DNA of 64,000 nt from Plectrocnemia conspersa (GCA_009617715.1 VTFK01000069.1:496001-560000); one strand, 5' to 3'; numbered from the stretch's first letter, positions 35,101 through 46,600 are shown. The notes: generated from the letters alone by a model not told the origin. Numbers and translations: made by a program.

Positions 35101-37712
35101 AGAATGGAATGCTGATTTTGAATTGTTTAAATTTGTTAGTCATAAATTTCTTATATGGTCAAGTGACTCAATATTATGAGGTTTTGCAATTTAATTCTTA
35201 GATCGGACTGATATGAACTGCAATTTATAGAACCGTTTCCCTTTGAAAATTGCAAGTGGGTTTGATCTCAACAATGCAGTGTTAAATGTGAAACAATTTA
35301 AAGAACTATCATTTTCTCGAATTCTTTCTATTTATGTGAGATTATTTTAATATTTCTTTATTGCTATTCAATTATTTTTATGCTATTCGGCAATCTTACG
35401 CCACAATTTCATATAATTTGCGATCGAATCGAAAAGTTTAAACCATTCAACTACACTAGTATGATGTTGATTTTTAGCTACTTTGCTTTCTTTAACCCCT
35501 TCCCGGTCATGTCCGAGTTAATACGGAAATTTGTATTTTGTGAATTTTCATCTCAAAAATAGCAAATTTCTCATAGCCTTTTTTGTTAAAAATTAAATTT
35601 GTACGAATATTTTTGAATATTTTACAACGGCTGAATTTTTTATAGCACTACATAGGAAAGGGTGGGTCTGTACCAGACGTTTTTGAGTTCTGTGACTGGG
35701 AAGTGGTTAACACTTGTCAAATAACGGGAAGGGGAGATAGAAGAAGGCCTCACACGGAAGTGATCATTTAGGTCATAGTAAAAGTACTTATTTGTCATAA
35801 GATTTTTATTTTGATTAAAATTCCTCGCCTTAAAAAAATTGTAATCTATTATTTTTATTTATTAATGGACTTAAAAAAAATTGTATAAAGTGTGACACAA
35901 CAGAAATTCGAGTCTCTTTTTTTTGTGAATCAACATAAATTATGGTAAAAGTAATCGGACTTTTATTCTACTTTATTGTTGATCCCGAAAAATTTTCTTT
36001 TTATTAAAATTTTCGTACTTATTAGGAAATTCCTAAGTAACGTCCGACAATTTTCAGTCCGCTTGAATACAATACATTGATAAAACTGATCTTTCATATG
36101 CTACATTACTTTCGTCATTTAATTCCATTGCTCTGTGAATTAAATTGACACATTGAATAGATTCATTCAGTACTAGGACTCTTGAACCAATAGGTTGTAT
36201 GCATTTTTACTACTTTTAGTTTGTGCCATATGAAATTCCCTCGGTACAATCTATATATTTGTAATTAGTCGATAATGTAGTCATTGAATTTGTATTATAT
36301 TATTTTTATAACGATTTCAGACATGGCATAGATTTGGACAATCCCGGTCCGGGCGGAAACCCCGTCTCCTTGCTTGCAGCCGGTCTCAATTCTGGTGCTC
36401 TATCTATAGACGGCGGTAATTTAGAAAATTCCTTGGGCGCCCTCGGCTCCTTGGGACCTGGCCTATCGGTGTCGGTGGCTGCTACCTACTCCGACAGCGG
36501 CGACAGTATCGGCGCCAGATCTACTGACAACGCTACCCCACCCATGCACTACCTGACGCCGCACGTCGAAATATCCATGGCCGACAACGAGACCTATTCT
36601 CCGGGTCAATCTAATAATCAGGGTATTGGTAAGTTTGCCGAGCATTTGTCGCTGCACGATCTGATGTACTCACACTTGTCGTCTTGTTTAGGAGATAGTA
36701 TGAAGTCGGAAAGACTAAACGGCTCGGGCGAAGGACCCAGTTCGCCGCAGTCTGGTGATAGTAATTGTAATGTTGCGAGTAGTTCACATTGTTTGCCTCA
36801 GATGCCCGGCGGTACCAATATAACACCTTCGATTAGCCTCATACCGATCAAACAGGTACGTAGATTTGGCTCGGACGTTCGTTCGATTGTTAATATGATT
36901 TAATAATCTTTTATATATAATTTTTAGGAGCCTTCGTCTCACGATGAAAATGCCACTGGTGGAAACGGCGATGCGAGTGGAAATGGGGAAGAAGGCACCG
37001 GCAATAATAATTTAACCATCAGCACAGATAGTAAAAGAGGCGGAGCTGTCACTTCTAGTAGTCTTTCGTCGCTTATCAAAGTATCGCCGTTGAAGAGCTT
37101 ACTGAGAGAAGATCTAAAGCGACGGATAAATGCCAGAGGGAGGGGTAGAACTTCGGTAATGAATGTTTTTGTGTTGAAAAAATCATATGTGACATACAGT
37201 AGACTCTCCAATAACACGGTAAATTGGAGACATGCTATTTGGGTGCGCGTAGTTGGGGTACTAGAAAATACTCATACAATTTTATGCGATGGTGAGATAT
37301 CATCCCTTTGGCTCGCTTACATATAATGTAACAGGCATCCAATAGCACGTCCCCAATTTACCGTGTTATTGGGGAGTTTTAAATTATTTGCCACTCTATG
37401 CTGCTAAAATAATATAATAGTATTGTGATGTCTTAATTTATTTAATATTTTTAATTTTAGATGTCACCCAGAGCGTCACCGTCAGAAGGAGGCGTCATCA
37501 CCTCGACCCACGGCGAACTCTCCGGCTGCCTGATGAATCCGGCGTCGCTAGTGTGTACTTTCTGTGCAATCTCATTCCCCGACTCGACACTCTATTTTTT
37601 ACACAAGGGCTGCCACTGCGACTCAAACCCATGGAAGTGCAATATATGCGGCGAGCAGTGCAACAATGTGTACGAATTCAACTCTCACTTGCTGAGCAAA
37701 AGTCACCAATGA
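32184..37712 (+). CDS. C2H2 zinc-finger transcription factor with Hunchback/Ikaros-type C-terminal fingers (5 coding exons)
   Basis: Exons 32184-32276, 33534-34081, 36321-36855, 36928-37155 and 37461-37712 (TGA included) join in frame across GT-AG introns of 1257, 2239, 72 and 305 bases to give 551 residues. The likely start is the ATG at 32184, the first in exon 2; the frame is open back to the acceptor, so an upstream coding exon is not excluded. Fingers: a CCHC-type at 53-74, C2H2 at 107-127, 135-155, 163-184, and 194-215, whose last His is encoded after intron 3. Residues about 216-468 are low-complexity (Gly, Ser, Asn) with a basic patch KRRINARGRGR near 456. The end has C500/C503/H516/H520 and C528/C531/H544/H550, the spacing of the Hunchback/Ikaros dimerisation pair. 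By family it should be a nuclear DNA-binding regulator that self-associates through the last two fingers. The DNA-binding fingers do not look like those of Ikaros, so I do not name an orthologue. Confidence 0.92.
33534..34081 (+). CDS. Exon 3 of the zinc-finger gene: DNA-binding finger cluster
   Basis: Acceptor TTTTTTATTTTAG ends at 33533; donor AACAG|GTTAAT follows 34081. It encodes residues 32-213 plus two bases of Arg214. An acidic run (EEED) precedes finger 1, which is CxxC...HxxxC. An Ala/Gln/Asn linker of about 30 residues (about 75-104) separates it from three tightly spaced C2H2 fingers, the first two joined by a near-canonical TGVKPYE linker. GC content is high compared with neighbouring introns, as expected for a constrained exon. 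The frame runs on into the intron for five codons before a stop at 34095, which is not likely to be used because the last finger needs the His supplied by exon 4. Confidence 0.92.
34502..34856. mobile_element. TTAA-bounded MITE (piggyBac-like) in intron 3
   Basis: TTAA at 34502 is followed by CCCTTCGAGTCC, and the right end, read inward on the other strand from TTAA at 34853-34856, is CCCTTTCTAGTCC. These are imperfect terminal inverted repeats directly flanked by TTAA, the target-site rule of piggyBac elements. The ~350-base interior is AT-rich and non-coding. A diverged relative lies at 29325-29735. Confidence 0.7.
35492..35710. mobile_element. Second TTAA-bounded MITE in intron 3
   Basis: The left end, TTAACCCCTTCCCGGTCATG, and the right end read inward, TTAACCACTTCCCAGTCACA, match at 15 or so of 18 positions. 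The element is 219 bases with both TTAA copies. Its termini differ from those of the element at 34502, so it is a separate family. Interior AT-rich, no coding. Confidence 0.75.
36321..36855 (+). CDS. Exon 4 of the zinc-finger gene: end of finger 5 and low-complexity linker
   Basis: The acceptor TTTCAG at 36320 restores the split Arg codon and supplies HGIDLDNPGPGG, where the first His completes finger 5. The rest is rich in Gly, Ser, Leu and Asn (for example LGALGSLGPGLSVSV), with a more ordered stretch FAEHLSLHDLMYSHLSSCLG around residues 325-344. The donor AAACAG|GTACGT follows 36855. The next intron is only 72 bases and reading through it would hit a stop, so a retained intron would give a protein lacking the C-terminal fingers. 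Confidence 0.9.
37206..37376. mobile_element. MITE in the last intron of the zinc-finger gene
   Basis: The left arm, CTCCAATAACACGGTAAATT followed by GGAGACATGCTATT, is matched inversely by the right arm ending AATTTACCGTGTTATTGGGGAG. Arms are about 35-40 bases in an element of about 171 bases, which fills over half of the 305-base intron. A related single arm is at 53541-53605. Confidence 0.85.
37461..37712 (+). CDS. Final exon of the zinc-finger gene: C-terminal dimerisation-type finger pair
   Basis: Acceptor TTTTAATTTTAG ends at 37460 and the exon opens in phase 0 with MSPRASPSEGG. The two fingers CTFCAISFPDS...HKGCH and CNICGEQCNN...HLLSKSH are separated by seven residues, the arrangement CxxC-x12-HxxxH-x7-CxxC-x12-Hx5H typical of Hunchback and Ikaros proteins. 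The protein ends one residue after the last His. Because this exon is separate and phase 0, isoforms with or without the finger pair are possible. Confidence 0.9.
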   Translation: MSPRASPSEGGVITSTHGELSGCLMNPASLVCTFCAISFPDSTLYFLHKGCHCDSNPWKCNICGEQCNNVYEFNSHLLSKSHQ

Positions 37713-40260
37713 GGTTGACTGCTTCTCTCGATGAACTCGTGTGCGTCGTCGGACGGGGGAAGTTGTTTTCGAAAAATGACGACGCCTTTGTAACAATTCA
37801 GCTAAAGTGTTTTTACGAGTTAACTCAAGTTTAGATCACGACACAACGCGGCAATACTCTGAAGATTAAAAATATTCTACATGAATTCATTCCACTGCAT
37901 TCCACATGATATACGATTGTTTTTTTTATATATATTGATTTTTTTATTTATGAAGATTTTTTTTATTTATATACATTTGTGTTTACGCAGACGCCAAAGT
38001 TCTATTGAAAAAATTTAAAAAACCAAAGGTTATACGTCGAACATTCCAATTGTAATATTAGCATTCCAATCAATTGTGTAACTTCGAACAGATCCGAGTA
38101 CCTTTAAAATTGTATATTAAAGTGTAATTTATATGGCAATGTTTTATATTGAGATGATTTGTTTCGTATATCGTTGCTGTGATGAAGGACCGTGTCGATG
38201 TTCTAATACTCTTTTCAAATCGTATAGTACAAAATTTTGAACGTTATATTCCATAGTCTTGTTACATTCCATTTTTGATTCTTAAAAAATATACACGTCG
38301 ACACACCTGAACATGCCAAATAATGACATCTCAAATTGTATTTGCTAGTTTGATTCTATACCATTATATATTTTGCTATAATGTCTATAAAGAATTTAAG
38401 AGATTTATATCTATATAATATAATATATACACACAATCATATTTATTGCAACAGTTACGTATATGCATAAGTAAATCATGGCCTTTCCTTTTTGTACGAA
38501 ACACACAGTGTCCACGAAGGAGTGCTGTCGAAGAGCTTAATTGAATTTATATACTTAACATTGGAGAGGATACGTCATTATAGAGTTTACTTAATCGTAG
38601 TCTATTTTTTATTAATGGGTAATGTAAAGGCAGCATTCTGAAACGGCAGCAGATTCCTAGCCAATGTTTTTGTTTCTCGTTATTCACGCAGGGTTTCACA
38701 AAGATGACGGTCAATGCTAAGCGATGTTAGTGTTGACTAAATAGTTATTATGTAAAAGAAAGAAAAAAAACTCGTTGACCTTAAGCGAATTTGATATTAT
38801 TTACGTAAATATTAATAACTTATTAAAAATAGCCAATTTGTATGTATATACTATACATATATATAAAGTTCTTTTTTGTTATTAATTATTTGTATAAAGA
38901 TACTTTTATGATGATTATTATTATTATTACACACATATATGTATAGTGCATATGGTTTTGTTACGTAATATTATTTTTATTACTCTAATTCGCTTTTGTA
39001 TTTGATTATTGACAGTGCAACGTTGAAATTGTTACTCATCAATACAGACGGTCCAAAAATTTGTAGTGATGTTTGAGAAATATATGTTTTGGACCACACG
39101 TTTCATTTATATTATAATGTATAGGAAAACAAGCACTGTGTGTACTTATAAAATATTGTACTTTTACGACGAATCATCCATTGTTTGAATTTGCCTTAAA
39201 TTATACATAGATATGTCTCGTTATGTATAGTGTAATAGAAATTTCTTAATATATTTATAATATTTATACTTACCTGTATATATGAATTATATTATATAGA
39301 ACACGGAATGTGTTATTTATGGAGGAATATATTTAAAAGCAGATATTTTAAAATGTGAAACGATACAGTACAAATGTCAAAAGGAACCGTCGCATATATA
39401 TGATAGCCTTGATATTTTTTTTTAAATATATATAATACATATAGTGGGAGCTTTTAAGTTTTGCAAAAATGTACGTATGTGGCACTCAATAGCTTAATAT
39501 ATATAAATATCATTTCGATTGATACATATTGAGATTAATTAACATTCCACAATTTAGGGTTAAAGTATATATCAAGCGGTTACCGTTATTTTTTTATAAA
39601 AAGATTTTATTTATACGTATCGAATCAATTTGGGCTTATTTGTGTTCTATGATCATTCCAAGGTGCCTATATAAAATAAAAAGACCACGGTGATAAAATA
39701 CAATATTTCGACTGTAACTGATTTTATAGTCGCAGCTGTGTATTATGTGTATATATATATATGTATTATTTCCCCGTTCGTTTTCTGTTGTATTTGCATT
39801 CGGTTCAATGATGTTGACGTGTTCTTTTTATTTAATCATTCCATTAGGTTATAAGTACTTAATATTGTCGGTTGTGGTCTTGCCTGTTAAAAAGACGCCT
39901 TACTATCGTTAAGATATTAAATATTAGTAAAGCTACCAACGATTATGTACGTATGATTTCCGTCGGCGACGCACGTCGCCGTCGCGATTCCGTCCAATTG
40001 CACCCGTCGGCCGCTTTTGCAGGCCGTACTTATTTTTTTAAGTAAGTACTCATTAACGATTTAAATTTAACAAATAAAATATATTTTAATGATACTTATT
40101 GTTTTTACAATATATATTATATACATATATATGATATAGTAATGTTAAAATTGTTACATTTAAATATTTTATCATGTTTGCTACTGTACCTAGAAAGTAG
40201 TCGCTCGTAACACATTCATAGGCTAAAGATGTTTCTTAGATTTTCACAATAAAGTGGTGC
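37713..40260 (+). other. Probable 3' untranslated region of the zinc-finger gene
   Basis: No open frame follows the TGA at 37712. The sequence is AT-rich with several TGTATATA words (Pumilio-type sites, for example near 39273), a short GC-rich stem-loop CGGCGAC...GTCGCCG at about 39963-39981, and a candidate polyadenylation signal AATAAA at about 40248. Long 3' UTRs are usual for regulatory genes in insects. The end point is a guess. Confidence 0.4.
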
Positions 40261-41464
40261 CCCTAAAAAATGAAAAAAAATTGTTTAATCACAGTATCAG
40301 CTATCGAAGAGTTTAACTTAGTGGTCGACAACCAGTTCATTATTTTTTTTGTCTACTGCTGGTTTTACTCTATTATATTTTTTCTTTTAAAACAAATCAT
40401 GTTTATAAGTATATATATAGTGATAAATAAGTTATTTTATATGTTGATTTATAAAAGAGTTAGTTGTTAATATATGAACATATTATATATTTGTAAATCT
40501 TATCATATTGAATTTAAAAAAAATGTTCACCTTTTTGACATTTCAATTATATTTTTTCTCCATCACAATTTGTTACACGGTTTGAGCCTAGGATTTATGT
40601 ATATGGCAAAGGTATGTTAATAAATAAATATATATTTTTTGTTGTACAGTATTTATTGATAATTTAATGGACATATAGGCAGTGAAATCTTATTATGTTT
40701 TTTTTCAATACAATATATTAAATTTAAAAAAATGCAACTATATTATTAAAACATGAAGTTTGTGTTTATGGGCACATAATTATTGAAAAAAGTATAAAAA
40801 CAGATGATATTTTGTATAAGTGCAAATTATATATTTTTAAAATTATTATGATATTCCAAAAAGTATAAAAGTGAACTTGTTATATCGATGAAATATTTAT
40901 TATGTCTATATATTATTAATCACACCAGAGAATACACCAATCTTGTGTATGTTATGTATGTATTTTTTGTTGTTGAATGATGTATGATTAATTAGATTAT
41001 AGTTTTTTTAACTTGCCGATGATAATGTAACGGTCGATTTGTTTGTATTTTAATTTTGTTTTCAAATAGCCGTCACTATTTGTTCATGACGACCGAATTA
41101 TTACATTCCTTATGTATTGTGATTATATTGATTGACGTTCAACAGATTGTTTTTTTTTTATTTATTTATATTCTGTCTGGTAAAGGGATAAATATATATT
41201 TGGTGCATTCGTCCGTTTGTTTCATTTTAGGATATGTTGGATTTTACATTTATATGTATATATATATAGGGAAGTAAATATCAATAAAATTAAATATAAA
41301 TTATTTTATTTTTAGTCATATTTTTTGTAAATTTTAGCGTTATATACATTAAAGGGTTATGTCAAATGTCATCAGTGTGGCCAGTACAAAAAAAATGTAA
41401 GATTTTGTCTTAGATTATTCTAAAGATTGCCTTTTAAATCAGGCATTAACTTGCACTCATGCTT
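40261..41464. other. AT-rich DNA, no gene seen
   Basis: Short hydrophobic frames (40270-40470, 41056-41277) are composition-driven. A further AATAAA lies at about 41284. Confidence 0.4.
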
Positions 41465-41565
41465 TATCGCTTTGTCAGAGAATTTCGCAAGAGATAGATG
41501 GGTAATTATATCACCTTATCTCTCGCAACGAGCGAGAGAGTTAGGGCAAACTACCTCACGCATCG
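41465..41565. repeat. Degenerate copy of the fold-back MITE arm
   Basis: AACGAGCGAGAGAG and then ACTACCTCACGCA echo the GAGCGAAAGGGAAGTATCTCACCG arm of the complete copies. CTTATCTCTCGC also recalls the arm centre. Strongly diverged. Confidence 0.45.
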
Positions 41566-41727
41566 TGTGTCAGTATTTGTTTGCCTGTTGTCGGGAGAGT
41601 TAAATTGAAGCGCAAAATATTCCTGCTCTTCTCAATTATTTTTCGACTTAACAAATATATTTAATATTTTTACTTCGTTGAATAATCTTAATATAAACTT
41701 ACTTTACTTTAAATAATATTTATAGCG

Positions 41728-42400
41728 ATGGCCGAAAGACATGATTCCGATGAATCGGATCTCGAATTTGAAGGAGCAGTATCTTTCTTGGATAACGAGG
41801 ACGTGGTTGAAATGTTCGAATTGGAATCAAACGAAGATTATTGCAATTACGAAGTAAAAACTTTTCACATTTACATTTAAAATTATTATTAATTATAAAA
41901 GCAGTAATAATAAATTTTCATAATTTAAAGTTCATAGCAAATATGTCAGATTCATCAGAGTGTAATGAAAACAGCACATCCGTAAATTTGAGAAGTAGTC
42001 GATGCTGGAACATCTTACATTCTAAATTGCCAAGTATATACGGATATGCCCAGTAATAAAAGAGAAGTCAATCAAAGGATTAGCGTCGGCAAGAACATGA
42101 CAGCAAAATATAATGGTACCAAGAGAAATATTATCGCAGACATTTTTTTTACATCTATTCCTTTAGTTCTATGTCTATTACAAAACGATTCATTATTTAC
42201 CGATACATTGAGGGCCAACAAGCCCGAAATACCTAAGGAATTTATAAGAGATAAGTTGAAAGAACCAGAAACACCGCCCCTATCTCTCACTCGAGTGAGC
42301 GAAAGGGAAGTATCTCACCGTATGCGCCTGGTATATACAGTAAATTTATTCTACGAATTTAAAATCATTGAAAATAAAAGTGGACATTTAGAAGTATAAA
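41728..42400 (+). pseudogene. Broken piggyBac-like transposase
   Basis: Three short frames lie in order on the + strand. The first (41728-41880) begins MAERHDSDESDLEFEG, an acidic N-terminus. The second (41943-42055) begins MSDSSECNEN. The third (42046-42399) encodes RNIIADIFFTSIPL and later DTLRANKPEIPKEF. The last two match the piggyBac catalytic-core region that normally reads DNWFTSIP followed by GTxRxNKxEIP, with the catalytic Asp kept but the neighbouring Asn-Trp lost. The central part carrying the first catalytic Asp is missing, and a fold-back MITE arm interrupts the frame from about 42279. It is therefore dead. The donor-like GAA|GTAAAA at 41853 may be a genuine intron border of the original gene. 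Confidence 0.75.
42279..42335. repeat. Fold-back MITE arm inserted in the piggyBac remnant
   Basis: CCTATCTCTCACTCGAGTGAGCG and then AAAGGGAAGTATCTCACCGT match the arm of the elements at 25275 and 28893. The insertion adds in-frame codons and changes the end of the transposase frame, so it happened after or during its decay. Confidence 0.7.
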
Positions 42401-42720
42401 AACATAATTTTCTAAAAATATCATAACAAATTCACTGATCTAAGAATATTGATAACAAGAGAAATGCGAAACCTTAGTGGTTAACTTCTTCCCTCGAGGA
42501 GATGCTGATGGTAGATTTTTTGTTACTTATGCGTCCTTGACATAAGATGACCGTCTTACCGATGTTCGAAGGAGCAATAAATGATACACTAAGCTTGTTT
42601 TACTAGTTGTATTTTTTTCTATGTATTATTATACGTAGGCTTGGTACTGGGTCCGCGCAATTCCCGAGCCGACTATACAAGGGAGGCTTGACTTAAACCG
42701 TAAACAACTAAAACATATCT

Positions 42721-42867
42721 CAATAAAACATTACTGCAGCAGCTCAATCTGTGTCTAATTGCTACCCGTCACCATCCCGTCGCCAAAACATTTATATAGC
42801 TTTTTAGAGACGGGAGATGACGGGTGGCAATTAGACACAGATTAAGCCGCTGCAGTAGTATTTATTG
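42721..42867. repeat. Fold-back structure with ~60-base arms
   Basis: The left arm (42721-42781) contains CTGCAGCAGCTCAATCTGTG and CTAATTGCTACCCGTCA. The right arm (42809-42867) is its near-complement, with ACGGGTGGCAATTAGACACA and TAAGCCGCTGCAGTAGTATT. The loop is about 27 bases. The right arm runs into the dispersed repeat shared with 22854-23000. Confidence 0.8.
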
Positions 42868-43000
42868 ACGATTTGAAGTTACATGTTTTTTTTATTATTT
42901 ATATACAGTGAATGGTGCGCGGGGCCCGCACCGGTTGGGAACCCACCAGAGTCGCCAAGAGAAGAGGTCCGTCACGATGGTGTTACCAGATTGCCATCAT
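42843..43000 (+). repeat. Dispersed repeat (partner at 22854-23000)
   Basis: Opens TAAGCCGCTGCAGTAGTATT like its partner and carries the same GTGTTACCAGA word near the end. It includes GC-rich GCGCGGGGCCCGCACCGG at about 42918. No coding. Confidence 0.55.
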
Positions 43001-43590
43001 AATAAAACCTGAATGTAAGTATATATGTATATAAATTTTCATTAAAAATACTTATTTTTACTTGTATAATATTAAGACCTCTTTGTACAAATTAGATATT
43101 TTTATAGAATTTATAGTTTAATTATGACTTATTCGTTTATTGCTATTTAAAAAAATATATATACATATATCTGCAGCAATTTCAAAGAGATTTGATAAAG
43201 CAATTCTTACTATTTTATTTAAACACTAATAGCAGCACTTATTTTCTTATCAAGTTTTTCTGTTTTCGTTTTAGCTCCGAGAATAGCGATTCAAATAAAA
43301 ATGACGCATGTCATCTGTCATGGTGAGTGTTGCTACGCATTAAAATTATGTTCGTTAAAAATGCGCAAATTATATATTGTATTGGCTTCTATTGCAACGA
43401 AATAGACAACGGAACAACGGATTGTAATAACATTGAAGAAATAAGTAGTACAGTAAAACAATGCGACCAAGTTCAACAATATCATCTCGATTAGGAATAT
43501 GATGAATGAGTGGGCGTGTTAGTTTAAGCGTCGGCCGCTAGGAGCGCTAGTTAGCGGTAGCGCGGAACTTTGTCGGTCGGAAAAGGGGCC

Positions 43591-43654
43591 ATGGGGGGCA
43601 GCGGCGTCGACGGGACTATGCCCCTCTTCGTGCACGAGAACACCAATCTAGCAG
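43591..43654 (+). CDS. Candidate first coding exon of an unidentified gene
   Basis: A GC-rich segment (about 43500-43600) leads into GGGGCCATGG, a strong start context, and the frame reads MGGSGVDGTMPLFVHENTNL up to a donor CTAGCAG|GTACCG (exon end 43654, phase 1). Without splicing the frame stops at 43673, so a downstream exon is needed. The composition contrasts with the AT-rich flanks. No protein family is recognised. The next exon may lie beyond the window, or it could be the segment at 58926, which is in a compatible phase. Confidence 0.4.
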
Positions 43655-46600
43655 GTACCGATCTACCCTAATTTACGCTCCATACACCCTCGCTTCGTCT
43701 ACTTTAATCTGTTTTAACGGTCTAACCTACCGCCAACGAAAACTTTTGACAATGTCGACTCATAGGTAAACAAACGCTTTGTGTTTATTTACGCGCGCCT
43801 ACTATACAATTCTCTATTGTGATTGCGAATCGCCCGTGGTCAAGTTTTGCAAATGTTCATACAAAAAGTTTGACAGCAACTTTTGACAAACTGGAGTGGT
43901 TTGAAGCTCTGCTAAAATGTGACAATATGGACGCCATTGCTCAAATTTGACGTTTGAATAACGTAAAAAAAAACTGCGGTCTAAATATTGTCAATGTCGG
44001 CCATTAACGTGAAGTAAAATAATCGTGTTCACTCTCATTGCCCAAAATGAGGGATACGTATATAATTTATGGAAAAATGAATTGTATTTTTTTATTTCAA
44101 ATTTAAAAGTATCGTTATTCTCAATTTATTATAGCTAGTTTTAAAACAAACAATTTAAAACTAATTGAATGCGTTAGTTGTATCAGTACTAGGGTCTCAA
44201 CTCGTGCTGCAAAATGAATACTGGTAATTTTTATCTCTTTTCCTGGGTATTTAATATTTTAATTTATCAATAAATTAAAAATATATGTCACTGGTTATAT
44301 TTGACAGAAGCAGGTATTAAAAAAAACGTATTTTGCTAGTCAAAGACCATTCGACATGCAACTGGTTCTTCACCAGATTACCGACAGCTAAGATTTCTTT
44401 TGAACTTAAGCAATATTATACAAAAGCTTGTGGACAATAAACCTTTTTTTGGACTATTCTACTTATACCACTTTCAAAAACAAAGGCTGGTCCAAAGGAA
44501 GTCCGAAGTGGGGTACAAAACGACCCCGTGATTTAAAAAAAAAATAAAAAAATATCTGTTAATATATATTTTTATTCATTATGTTATTACGAAACTTATT
44601 TAAAATGGGGGTCTTTTGGATTGGGAAAATCAAAAATTATGACTATAATGTTAAAAAAGCATTTAATGAGTGCAACATGTACAATTAAAGTGTTTTATTT
44701 CAATGACTATTTTGTTTAAGTAGTGTTGAAAAAGCGAAGAATTTTACAGATTTTTTATTTATACAAAAGACTATATAGGAAAACTAATGATACAACTAAA
44801 ATCAGGGTGTAATTTGATATATAAATTGAGTAGAAAGGGTTAAAATTAAAATTAACTGCGTTGTTTGATGTTTTTCTCAAAATAAACTATTTTACTTTTA
44901 TGAAGAGTTTATTTTTTATTTTTACATTCCAAAACTAATACTTAAAATGCCTGTTGTGCCTATTACAATGGTGTAATGACCCTTAAAACTGTAGAAACAA
45001 ATTAAATTGAGTTTGTTCGTTTTTTTTTATAAAAAATCTAAACTTTTAAATTAAAATTATTAATTAACTTAATATTTTTATATCGCCTTTGCCTTAATCA
45101 ATGTAATATTCAACTCTTATCATGTGTAAAGGATATTAATTATTAATAAAGTATTTAATCCAACACAATTTGTGTAGGATAGGCGCTTAGATGGTAGTTG
45201 AGAAATTTCTCGCAAGACTTGTTCGAGACGACTAAATCGTCTTATTCACGTCTGTCGCATCCTTAATACGATCTATTATTATATAATTAACATTTATTTA
45301 CTTATTAGATAAGGCTAGTGTGTTTTTCAGTTTCGCCAAAGTGCAACTTAAAACACAAATATTTATAACTATATTGTGTATCGAAATGTCCATTCGAAGC
45401 ACTTGTATTTTGGCTTGATTGCGCAGTATTTATTTAAGAATATATATTTTTGTCAAATAGACGTCGGTCTTAAGTAATGTATCGAATGCACAATAATCAT
45501 TAACGCCATTTGAAGTGAAAAGTCGAAGGACTGAATCTTCGCGAACCCTTTTATATGATGCGATCGGTTTTGACGAATAGTTGATGGGTTTATTTGAACT
45601 AATTAGACGTATGGCTAATTATCACCCTCTTAAGTACGCCTCTACACATATCGCGTGTGTATGTTTAAAGATAAATATGTAATATATAGTAATACGTATG
45701 ATTATATTAAATATGTTTCCTAAACTTCGTTTCGGTTATTTAATATTTTACGAAAGAAGGAAATTAAATGTAGTTCTTAAAAGTTTGTCTTTCGCTGGTA
45801 TATATAGATGAAATGTTATTAAGAATCTTAATAAAATATTTTAATTAAACCAAACAATACGCGGGCTCTTTCCAGTATCACAATGGAGTATAAAAAAATC
45901 TCTAGACACATAAAGAACTCTGATTCAAAAGTCTCCTCTGGTCCTAGACACAAAGGGCAATTAATTAGGCATCCTCCCCGATATGTCGCAAGGTTTTCTC
46001 TCAAAGGGTCTCTCCTTCAATTTGCAACTCAGTCCCCGAAAATGGTCGCAAGAGAGTAGCTTGCATTAAAATACGCTTTGCGAGTGAAAAATGAAAGGCA
46101 TGTATAATAAATGGACACTTGAGAGCCAGAGTGTTTTTCACACACGGCTGGCCTCCCTCATAGCCTTAAAGTGATATGAATATTCAGCAAGAAACGGCGA
46201 GGGTTGATAACGGGGCCAGTGTCCCATATACGCACTGTTTGAGCTGCGTAAGATTTCGGTAATGGTTCATAGATAACAGTTTCATTAAAATGTATGTTAA
46301 AAGTTTTTATGTTGTTCATAATATTATATTCACTGCGACTCGATTATCATCATAATTCTGGCGCATCGGGTTTTCACATGGCGACCATGCAGCGCCAGTT
46401 GCTGATGCCGAGAGTTTGGAGGTACTCTTTATATTTTTGAGCTCCTCTTCCTCTTAGACCTCAAGTCGTCCACACAAGATATGTTTGCTCTACTAGAGGT
46501 ATTGTTTTTTTTTTAAAATATTTTACGACATTAGACTTCGATGCAAATTATATCAAATAATTTAATAAAATAAGACCAGCATGATCTAAAAATACATGCA

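Noticed and set aside
37090..37326. Open frame continuing exon 5 into the last intron
   Set aside because: It enters the MITE at 37206, while the GTAATG donor at 37156 and phase-0 acceptor at 37460 restore the conserved finger pair.
41341..41365. TTAAAGGGTTATGTC as the left terminus of the piggyBac remnant
   Set aside because: No matching inverted copy with TTAA was found to the right of the transposase remnant.
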